Part shown: positions 58,041 to 64,000 of the stretch, piece by piece | Numbering within the stretch: the stretch's first letter is position 1 | How the letters are laid out: each line of letters begins with the position of its first letter | Assembly (NCBI RefSeq): GCF_004123675.1 | Contig: NZ_CP035417.1 | Coordinates: 2,099,501-2,163,500 of the forward strand | Source of the DNA: Leisingera sp. NJS204 | GTDB lineage: Bacteria > Pseudomonadota > Alphaproteobacteria > Rhodobacterales > Rhodobacteraceae | Reading direction: 5' to 3' | Length of the DNA: 64,000 nt | Notes under the pieces: model-generated | Database searches by the model: none | What the model was told of the DNA's origin: nothing | The model's input: only the letters and a program-made list of their open reading frames with translations | Position numbers and translations under genes: made by a program

Positions 58041-58439
58041 ATGGGTTGGACCAATCACCAGATCGCCACCGCACAGGAATCGGCACCTGTCCAGGGGGAT
58101 GCCGGAAAGATCTTTTATGATGCCACTCTCCACTATGTGAACATTCCGGCAAACGCCACAATTGTGATGTCCGGCGGCCCCAGCGGCGAAGGCCAGACTT
58201 CCGTTGACGATGTGGTCAAACTGACCATGACGGACCAAAGCGATCCGGAAAACACCGCAACATATTCACATGACTACAGCAATGGCTGTTCCGGTGTGGT
58301 GACGCCGATGCAGCCAGTGGACCTAAGCACGCAGTTCAGCGCGCTGGCTGGAAAAACCGTCAAGGCGACCATTGAATTCTATGATAAATGCGGCGGTTAC
58401 CAGAGCGGGACGAATTTCTACATCTGTATCTACACGTGA
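58041..58439 (+). CDS. Hypothetical protein with beta-rich sequence
   Basis: 132 residues, GAGG nine bases before the ATG. No signal peptide or membrane segment. The sequence alternates short polar and hydrophobic stretches as in a beta-sandwich (FYDATLHYVNIPANATIVMSGGPSGEGQTSVDDVVKLTMTDQ; KTVKATIEFYDKCGGYQSGTNFYICIYT) and has cysteines in NGCSGV, DKCGGY and YICIYT. Not recognised. It stands between the GTA promoter and mltG on the plus strand, divergent from the GTA genes. Particle-related roles such as a fibre are speculative. Confidence 0.65.
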   Translation: MGWTNHQIATAQESAPVQGDAGKIFYDATLHYVNIPANATIVMSGGPSGEGQTSVDDVVKLTMTDQSDPENTATYSHDYSNGCSGVVTPMQPVDLSTQFSALAGKTVKATIEFYDKCGGYQSGTNFYICIYT

Positions 58440-58476
58440 CGCCGGCCTGACTTGGGGGCGGCCCCAAGGCTTGCAT

Positions 58477-58503
58477 CAAAAAGGGCGCCCCAAGGGCGCC
58501 CTT
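58477..58503. terminator. Bidirectional terminator
   Basis: AAGGGCGCCC-CAA-GGGCGCCCTT, a perfect 10-bp stem. Read on the minus strand it is followed by TTTTT and lies 76 bases past the mltG stop; the plus-strand gene ends at 58439. A second dyad (CTTGGGG/CCCCAAG, 58451-58468) is adjacent. Confidence 0.8.
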
Positions 58504-58578
58504 CCTGCTACCGGATACATCACCGCAGACTGTTTCCCGGCGCGAATTCCGGTGCGAATTCCGGCCCTGGCCTCAGCC

Positions 58579-59733
58579 TCAGTTGTTCTGCTGCTGGGCT
58601 TCGATCTCGCGCCATTTGGCCACATTCCTGTTGTGTTCGTCCAGCGTTTCGGCGAACGCATGGCCGCCGGTGCCATCGGCAACAAAGAACACATAATCCG
58701 TGGCTTCAGGGTTCACCGCGGCCTCCAGGCTTTCCATGCCGGGGTTGGCGATCGGGGTCGGCGGCAGGCCTTCGATCACATAGGTGTTCCAGGGGGTGGC
58801 CTTGCGCAGCTCGCTTTGTCGCAGACCACGGCCCAGGACACCTTCGCCCTTGGTGACGCCGTAGATCACCGTCGGGTCCGTCTGCAGCCGCATGCCGCGG
58901 TTCAGGCGGTTGGTGAAGACCGAGGAGACCACGCCGCGTTCAGAGGCAACGCCGGTCTCCTTCTCGATGATCGAGGCAAGGACCAGCATTTCTTCGGGGC
59001 TGCCGACCGCAGCATCTGCGGACCGGCTTTCCCAGGCGGCGTTGATGCGCAGCTGCTGGCGCTCCTGCATCTCAGCCAGAACGGCGGCACGGTCTGTGCC
59101 GGTGGTGACCTCATAGCTGTCGGGCGCCAGGAGGCCCTCCCCCGGACGTTCGCCGGGTTCGCCGTTCAGCACATCCATCGCCTTAAGCGCCTCAACCACC
59201 TGCCAGCTGGTCACGCCTTCGGCCAGCGCAATCCGGTAACGGGTGTCGGCCTCCTGGCGGGTCTCAGTGTAGGCAGCAGGAACCTCCCCTTCGCCGAGGA
59301 TGAAGGCGGCCTTTTCCTCGAATTTATTGGTCGCCGGATCCAATTCGCGCACCACGGTCTGGGTACGGGTCACGCCGACGCGGTAGACAATCTCGGTGCC
59401 GCAAGTGGAGGCGCCTGAATGGGTGATCCCGTCGATGATCCGCTCCATCGAGGAGCCCGGTTCCAGCAGGAAGCTGCCGGCCTTCAGCTGGCCGGTCTTC
59501 TCGCTGTATTTGGCGCCGAGGCGGAAGATGGCGGCGGAGGCAACCGCGCCCTGGGATTCCAGATCGCGGCTGACCCGTGCCATGTTCGAGCCCCGCTCGA
59601 CGCGCAGGCAGATCGCTGTCTCCAGCGGGCCTTCAGCGGTGTATTGCGATTTGCCCCACAGAATCAGGCCGCCCAGCAGGAACAAAGCCGCAATGAGCAC
59701 TGTCAGCATGTTGGAGGCGAGGCTGCGCCACAT
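58579..59733 (-). CDS. mltG: Endolytic transglycosylase MltG
   Basis: 384 residues. One N-terminal membrane helix (about 8-27), a LysM-like region, and the YceG domain with LVLASIIEKETGVASERGVVSSVFTNRLNRGMRLQTDPTVIYG; the glutamate in IIEKETG is the catalytic residue. It cuts nascent glycan strands to set their length. The ATG overlaps the fabF stop by one base (TGATG), so the two are co-translated. Confidence 0.95.
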   Translation of the reverse strand: MWRSLASNMLTVLIAALFLLGGLILWGKSQYTAEGPLETAICLRVERGSNMARVSRDLESQGAVASAAIFRLGAKYSEKTGQLKAGSFLLEPGSSMERIIDGITHSGASTCGTEIVYRVGVTRTQTVVRELDPATNKFEEKAAFILGEGEVPAAYTETRQEADTRYRIALAEGVTSWQVVEALKAMDVLNGEPGERPGEGLLAPDSYEVTTGTDRAAVLAEMQERQQLRINAAWESRSADAAVGSPEEMLVLASIIEKETGVASERGVVSSVFTNRLNRGMRLQTDPTVIYGVTKGEGVLGRGLRQSELRKATPWNTYVIEGLPPTPIANPGMESLEAAVNPEATDYVFFVADGTGGHAFAETLDEHNRNVAKWREIEAQQQNN

Positions 59734-60998
59734 CAGCCGGCCTTTCCGAAGATCACCGAGGCATTGGTGCCGCCAAACCCAAAGGAGTTCGACAGCGCAA
59801 TCTCAACCTTACGCTCACGTTTGGCGTTGGGGGCCAGATCCACCTGGCTTTCGATGGCGGGGTTGTCCAGATTGATGGTCGGCGGTGCAACCTGATCGCG
59901 GATCGCCAGGATCGAGAAGATCGCCTCAATCGCGCCGGCCGCGCCCAAGAGGTGGCCGGTAGCCGATTTGGTCGAAGACATGGTGACATTGGCGGCGTGG
60001 TCGCCCAACAGCCGTTCAACCGCACCCAGCTCAATTGTGTCGGCCATGGTCGAAGTGCCATGCGCATTGATATAGTCAATGGCGGACGGCTCCAGGCCCG
60101 CGTTTTTCAGCGCCGCCCTCATCGAGCGTTCGCCGCCTTCGCCATTCTCGGACGGCGCGGTGATGTGGTAGGCGTCGCCCGACATGCCATAGCCCAGCAC
60201 CTCGGCATAGATCTTGGCGCCGCGGGCCTTGGCGTGCTCGTAGTCTTCCAGCACAACGATGCCGGCACCCTCGCCCATGACAAAACCGTCTCGGTCGGCG
60301 TCATAGGGGCGCGAGGCCGCTTTAGGGTCGTCGGCGCGTTTGGTGGACAGCGCTTTGCAGGCGTTGAAACCGGCAATGCCGATTTCGCAGATCGCCGCCT
60401 CGGCGCCGCCTGCGATCATCACGTCGGCGTCGCCGGATTTGATCAGCCGCGCCGCATCGCCGATGGCGTGGGCGCCGGTCGAACAGGCGGTCACAACCGA
60501 ATGGTTCGGGCCCTTGAAGCCAAAGCGGATCGACACCTGCCCCGAGATCAGGTTGATCAGCGCACCGGGGATAAAGAAGGGGGACACCCGGCGGGGGCCT
60601 TTTTCCTTGATCATCACGGCGGTGTCCGCAATCGACGACAACCCGCCAATACCAGAACCGATCATCACGCCGGTGCGCAGGCGGCTTTCTTCATCCTCGG
60701 GCGTCCAGCCGGCGTCCCGCACAGCCATATCCGCAGCAGCAATGCCATAAAGAATGAAGTCGTCTATCTTCTTCTGGTCTTTCTTGATGACCCAGTCATC
60801 CGCGTTGAATGTTCCCTCGGAGCCGTCGCCGCGCGGCACCTCACAGGCATATGTGGTGGATACACCGCTGGCTTCGGCGTCAAACAGGGTGATCGGGCCC
60901 GCGCCCGACTGGCCGTCCAGCAACCGGGACCAGGTTTCTTCGACTCCGCTGGCCAGCGGGGTGACCAGGCCCAGTCCGGTGACAACTACTCGACGCAT
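59733..60998 (-). CDS. fabF: 3-oxoacyl-ACP synthase II
   Basis: 421 residues. Catalytic triad contexts are present: SVVTACSTGAHAIGDA with the nucleophilic cysteine, INAHGTSTMADTIE with the first His, and KSATGHLLGAAG with the second. It elongates acyl-ACP by two carbons. The ATG at 60998 has AAGGAGAG upstream. acpP, the usual upstream partner, is not the next gene here; a 625-base gap with a candidate small RNA follows instead. Confidence 0.95.
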   Translation of the reverse strand: MRRVVVTGLGLVTPLASGVEETWSRLLDGQSGAGPITLFDAEASGVSTTYACEVPRGDGSEGTFNADDWVIKKDQKKIDDFILYGIAAADMAVRDAGWTPEDEESRLRTGVMIGSGIGGLSSIADTAVMIKEKGPRRVSPFFIPGALINLISGQVSIRFGFKGPNHSVVTACSTGAHAIGDAARLIKSGDADVMIAGGAEAAICEIGIAGFNACKALSTKRADDPKAASRPYDADRDGFVMGEGAGIVVLEDYEHAKARGAKIYAEVLGYGMSGDAYHITAPSENGEGGERSMRAALKNAGLEPSAIDYINAHGTSTMADTIELGAVERLLGDHAANVTMSSTKSATGHLLGAAGAIEAIFSILAIRDQVAPPTINLDNPAIESQVDLAPNAKRERKVEIALSNSFGFGGTNASVIFGKAG

Positions 60999-61622
60999 TC
61001 CTTGCTCTCCTTTGCCTCGGCAATCCGTCCGTTCAAATAGCTTGGAATGGCGGCTGGGTGCAAGAGCGGGCTGATCTCCAGTGCCGCCGCGCGCACTGTG
61101 CATTTCACGGAGAAATTGCGGGAGTGGAGTTTATTGTTAACCAATACCCCTTAGGTTGATAGCACGATGATGACAGAACTCGGCATCCGTCCTCGTGGAT
61201 TGCCAAAACCGGGCTGGAGGTCTGGGCCAATTTTCCTCCAGCCCGTCTTTTTTTCCCAACTATGCTGACAGCACATTGCTTATGCTCGTTTCACCGGCCA
61301 TCCGGCCCTGACTTACTTGCTGCCTCTGCCCCGCCGGTTTCCATGTTGCTGTCCCGGTGTTGCCAGCCGCGGCTCAGATCCAGGCGCCGGCCAGCCGACA
61401 GAGACCGGCAAATTTCCGCCACTGGAAAATCAAATCCAAGGCCGGCGGAAACTTAGTTTCGAGGCGCCTCTGGTATCTGGAGCATCCCTGCGGCTACTGC
61501 CTGCGCCCTGTGCGCAGTGCCCTGTGCAGCCTGGACAGCCCCAAAAAGCCGCCTGCGTTAACGGCACATTTGGATTTATACGTCATTCTTTCAGTCCAAA
61601 GGCAAAAAGGAACGGCCCCGCC
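60999..61622. other. Long gap before the PilZ pair
   Basis: 624 bases between fabF (minus) and the first PilZ gene (plus). It contains a candidate small RNA with promoter and terminator (61134-61256). The rest (61257-61622) holds no ORF with a credible start and ribosome site. Confidence 0.6.
61169..61256 (+). ncRNA. Candidate small RNA with own terminator
   Basis: A strong intrinsic terminator (GGGCTGGAGG/CCTCCAGCCC, 14-base loop, then GTCTTTTTTT; 61211-61256) has no gene in front of it. A promoter-like TTGTTA (61134-61139), 17-base spacer and TGATAG (61157-61162) would start a transcript near 61169, giving about 88 bases. A 48-codon ORF from 61167 lacks a ribosome site, so non-coding is favoured. 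Promoter match is moderate. Confidence 0.5.
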
Positions 61623-62495
61623 ATGCGCAATTGGCTCCCGCTAACTGCATTTTTACTGGTGATTGGACTGCTGCCGGAACGCGCAGCCGCCAGTTGCACT
61701 GTGCATCAGGAACTGTCGAACCTGCACCGGGCGTCCAAGGGGTTTCTCGCCTATCTCAGCTCCGGCCAGAATGCCTTTTATGTGCAGCATCTGCGCAGCT
61801 GGATCAGCACAAACCCGCCCGCGCCGATGCGGCAGCGGATGAACGCGGTTGGCATTCAATCCGTCGCTGCCGGCATGCAGGAGCTTTTACAGCAGCAGCA
61901 GGTCCTGCTGAAAATCCTCTCCAGCCAGGGCCGGGCTGCCGCGCTTGAAACCGCGCGCCATATGGGCACCCCGGTGCTGACGTCGGAATTCGGAACCCGT
62001 GTCGAAGCTTTGCCCTGCGACCAGGTGAAGGAAAGCGGCAATGGCAGCAAGCTGGTTGCCGTGGCTGCGGGCGATGCACGGCAGAGCCAGCAAATCAGAA
62101 ATGCCGCAATTGCCTGGCTGTCGTTTCTGGTTCTGGGCGGCAGTGCGCTGTATTTCCTGGACCGGATCGGCATCCGCAAAATCCGCCGCACAAAACGCTA
62201 CCCCTGCGCAGTGCCTTGCGTCTTGCAGGCGGGCGGGCGGACAGTCCAAGCTCATCTGGTCGATCTGAGCCGGGCCGGCGCCAAGGTGCGCCCCGACAGC
62301 CCTTGCGAAGTGTCTGGGCGGGTGACCCTCGATTTCGGCGGATACACAATGGATGCCCAGGTCCGCTGGCAAACCCCCGGCTATTGCGGCGTCCAATTCT
62401 CCAAGGATTTCAACTTCATGCAATTGCACCGCCTGCTGGAGGCCTTCCCGCTTCAGGGCGACGGCCTGCGCGAAGAAGTGCGGCTCGGAATATAA
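61623..62495 (+). CDS. Membrane PilZ protein with periplasmic sensor region (copy 1)
   Basis: 290 residues. Signal-anchor (5-24), then a helical periplasmic region (25-135) bounded by C25 and C132, a membrane helix (161-180) and a cytoplasmic PilZ domain (about 185-275). The c-di-GMP signature is complete: RRTKR at 188-192 (RxxxR) and DLSRAG at 214-219 (DxSxxG). It probably reports c-di-GMP or passes a periplasmic cue to it. AAGGAA lies upstream of the ATG at 61623; a longer in-frame reading starts before the signal peptide and is unlikely. Paralogue of the next gene. Confidence 0.87.
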   Translation: MRNWLPLTAFLLVIGLLPERAAASCTVHQELSNLHRASKGFLAYLSSGQNAFYVQHLRSWISTNPPAPMRQRMNAVGIQSVAAGMQELLQQQQVLLKILSSQGRAAALETARHMGTPVLTSEFGTRVEALPCDQVKESGNGSKLVAVAAGDARQSQQIRNAAIAWLSFLVLGGSALYFLDRIGIRKIRRTKRYPCAVPCVLQAGGRTVQAHLVDLSRAGAKVRPDSPCEVSGRVTLDFGGYTMDAQVRWQTPGYCGVQFSKDFNFMQLHRLLEAFPLQGDGLREEVRLGI

Positions 62496-62829
62496 CAGCC
62501 GTTCGGCGTGCTAAAGAATCCGACGGGTCCAGCACAAAAACTTTGCAATTCAACTGCCCTTCCAAATGAAACCGGCTGGAAAAGACGCGCGAATCCGGCA
62601 TGTTCCGCACCGCCTTGCCAGGCGGCAGGCGCGTTGCGTGTCTTTTCAGTTCCAAAATCACCGGCCAATGCCACAAACCATGATGTGCAACTCCGGACGG
62701 TGTTGCCGGTTTTGCGGTGAATTATACACCCGCATAGAGGGTGTTAACGGTATCCAATTATCCATTGGGTGGTTCTACTGCATCCAACACCGCGACTGCA
62801 TTTCCACTCATGACCGGAAGGGTCCTGCA
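62496..62829. other. Gap between the PilZ paralogues
   Basis: 334 bases. ACACCC-N7-GGGTGT (62726-62744) lies about 90 bases before the second PilZ start, just after a TATACA-like -10, and may be an operator. No small gene can be supported. Confidence 0.45.
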
Positions 62830-63741
62830 TTGAGACACTGGCCATTGATTATCGCTCTATCGATTGCCCCGGCTGTGGTTTGCGGCAGTGCAGGCATGGC
62901 TGCCGCATCCTCCAGGGCGACCTGCATGCTGCAATCGGATCTCGCGCTTATGCGGCATGAGATGCGTGAGTTCCTGGATTATTTGCGGACCGGGCAACAG
63001 AACGGCCAGGCCAGGAAGCTGCGCCACTGGATGGCCGACCACCCGGCCGTGCCGCTGCGCATGCGGATGCGCAGGTCAGGCATGGGGGCCTATGAGCCGC
63101 TTGCCATGAGGTTGATTACACAACAAAAAGGCCTTCTCGAAGTATACCGTATCCATGGACGGGAACGGGCGGAGGTCAGTGCGCGGCGGCTGGGCGCACG
63201 GGCCTTGCTGGAGGATTTATCCAGACAGATCGTTTCTTTGCCCTGCGATTTCGTACCGAAGGACATGCAAACCGGTCAGGCACAGGCAAGCCTCGGCCCA
63301 TTTCTGCCATACCGGCGGAGGACCGCTATTGCCAGTTCTCTCTTAGCTCTGCTTCTCTGCGGCGCCGGCCTGTTTTTGGCAGAGCGGGTCACGCGCAAAC
63401 GCTTGCGGCTAAGGCGCCGTTACCATTGCTCTTTGCCGTGCACCCTGCACTGCCGCCAGCGCCGGTTCCCTGCAAAAATTGTGGACATCAGCCGGGTGGG
63501 TGCAAAAATCCGGGTGCTGGAGCAACCGCAGGAACCGCGTGAACCGCCGTTCAATATCAAAGAGGGTGTCATCGCCTCGGTGCCCGGTGTGGCGTCTTTT
63601 GACGCACAGATTCTGTGGCAAAACGCCGACTATTTCGGCATCAAATTCAACGCCAAACTGCTGCGTGCCGATTTGAAAGCCTTGCTCAACTCAAATCAAC
63701 AGGATCAGGAACAACCGGAACCCGCCGCCAAGGAAGCATGA
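62830..63741 (+). CDS. Membrane PilZ protein with periplasmic sensor region (copy 2)
   Basis: 303 residues from a TTG start at 62830, chosen because GGAAGGG sits just upstream and the reading then aligns with copy 1 from its first residues (RHWPLIIAL versus RNWLPLTAF). Same layout: signal-anchor, helical periplasmic part between C32 and C139, membrane helix (about 165-184) and PilZ domain with RLRRR at 193-197 and DISRVG at 219-224. The cysteines are 107 residues apart in both copies. It has a longer, Pro/Glu-rich loop in the PilZ barrel (about 231-245) and a charged tail. Confidence 0.82.
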   Translation: MRHWPLIIALSIAPAVVCGSAGMAAASSRATCMLQSDLALMRHEMREFLDYLRTGQQNGQARKLRHWMADHPAVPLRMRMRRSGMGAYEPLAMRLITQQKGLLEVYRIHGRERAEVSARRLGARALLEDLSRQIVSLPCDFVPKDMQTGQAQASLGPFLPYRRRTAIASSLLALLLCGAGLFLAERVTRKRLRLRRRYHCSLPCTLHCRQRRFPAKIVDISRVGAKIRVLEQPQEPREPPFNIKEGVIASVPGVASFDAQILWQNADYFGIKFNAKLLRADLKALLNSNQQDQEQPEPAAKEA

Positions 63742-63817
63742 TCCAGCAGCGTGCTGTCGGCCGTCCGGATCCCTGCCTTCAGTTCCGCGCGTTTCGGGGG
63801 ATGGCCGCAACTGGGGC

Positions 63818-63849
63818 AAAAAAACGCCTGCGGACCAAAATCCGCAGGC
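63818..63849 (-). terminator. Terminator of hisA
   Basis: Minus strand: GCCTGCGGA-N6-TCCGCAGGC followed by GTTTTTTT, seven bases past the stop of the minus-strand gene. It also faces the PilZ gene that ends at 63741. Confidence 0.88.
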
Positions 63850-63855
63850 ATTGAT

Positions 63856-64000
63856 TTATTGGAACTCGGCTACCGGCTCGGGTTCGGGCCGGGCGACTTC
63901 CAGAACTTCCTCGACAGTCACTGTTTTGCGGAACAGCGCCCTGCCAATCATCGCACCGGAAATATTGTAGATGTATTTCAGGCGCGAAACATCATCCGAG
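63856..64000 (-). CDS. hisA: Probable HisA isomerase, C-terminal fragment
   Basis: The last 47 codons of a minus-strand gene that continues past the window. They read DDVSRLKYIYNISGAMIGRALFRKT, then VTVEEVLEVARPEPEPVAEFQ and TAA. The SGAMIGRALF block matches the phosphate-binding end of the HisA TIM barrel (histidine biosynthesis), with a Pro/Glu-rich tail. Identity is probable; only the tail is visible. Confidence 0.65.
   Translation of the reverse strand, partial: SDDVSRLKYIYNISGAMIGRALFRKTVTVEEVLEVARPEPEPVAEFQ

Noticed and set aside
61167-61313. 48-codon ORF over the candidate small RNA, considered as a leader peptide
   Set aside because: It runs through the terminator, lacks a ribosome site and shows no run of regulatory codons, so attenuation was not supported.

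Overview
The window looks like a chromosomal segment of a roseobacter-group alphaproteobacterium (Rhodobacterales; Leisingera, Phaeobacter and Ruegeria are the closest fits). This rests on high GC content, a complete Rhodobacter-capsulatus-type gene transfer agent (GTA) cluster next to cysE, an alphaproteobacterial SOS box (GAAC-N7-GAAC) before uvrA, a pyruvate dehydrogenase operon whose E1-beta carries its own lipoyl domain, and a Hint-domain 'choice-of-anchor L' protein of a kind common in this group. I saw no rRNA, tRNA or CRISPR array.

Layout. 0-1.3 kb: a decayed DNA cytosine methyltransferase and four direct repeats that may be the end of a lost insertion sequence. 1.3-4.5 kb: valine-catabolic operon (acyl-CoA dehydrogenase, 3-hydroxyisobutyryl-CoA hydrolase, mmsB). 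4.6-8.6 kb: secreted Hint protein, small exported protein, XRE regulator divergent from a membrane protein, and a small secreted protein coupled to uvrA. 8.6-12.9 kb: uvrA with its SOS box, then an MFS transporter. 13-17.7 kb: a scar in which one old transposase-like gene is split by two IS110-family elements, one broken and one with an intact transposase. 17.8-26.8 kb: lpd (E3), DUF924, MFS, queA, a large AsmA/YhdP-like protein and a divergent peroxiredoxin. 27-36 kb: DUF455 protein, membrane protein, M23 peptidase overlapping a bactofilin, RTX protein, DUF3179 protein, two overlapping cyclophilins, pgk and an FtsB-like protein. 36.4-40.5 kb: pdhA, a VOC-fold gene, pdhB and pdhC. 40.7-42.9 kb: cysK and cysE. 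43.2-57.8 kb: GTA genes g1-g15 plus g3.5, g10.1 and a terminal DUF7742-like gene, all on the minus strand. 58-61 kb: a small unknown operon, mltG and fabF. 61.2-63.7 kb: a candidate small RNA and two tandem paralogous membrane PilZ proteins. The window ends in the 3' end of a probable hisA.

How the parts work together. lpd lies 17 kb from the rest of the pyruvate dehydrogenase genes, yet both have the same near-palindrome (AGTTTA-N4-TAAACT type) 28-34 bases before their start codons, which predicts one shared regulator. The GTA genes are tightly packed with many start/stop overlaps and read from a sigma-70-like promoter before g1; hairpins after the terminase and capsid genes could tune the dose of structural proteins. 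The M23 peptidase and bactofilin are translationally linked, as expected for a cell-shape module. The PilZ pair shares a periplasmic helical region with two cysteines exactly 107 residues apart in both copies, then a membrane helix and a cytoplasmic PilZ domain; this is the strongest candidate for an undescribed c-di-GMP-linked sensor. A recurring terminator motif follows three minus-strand operons (uvrA, cysK, cysE).
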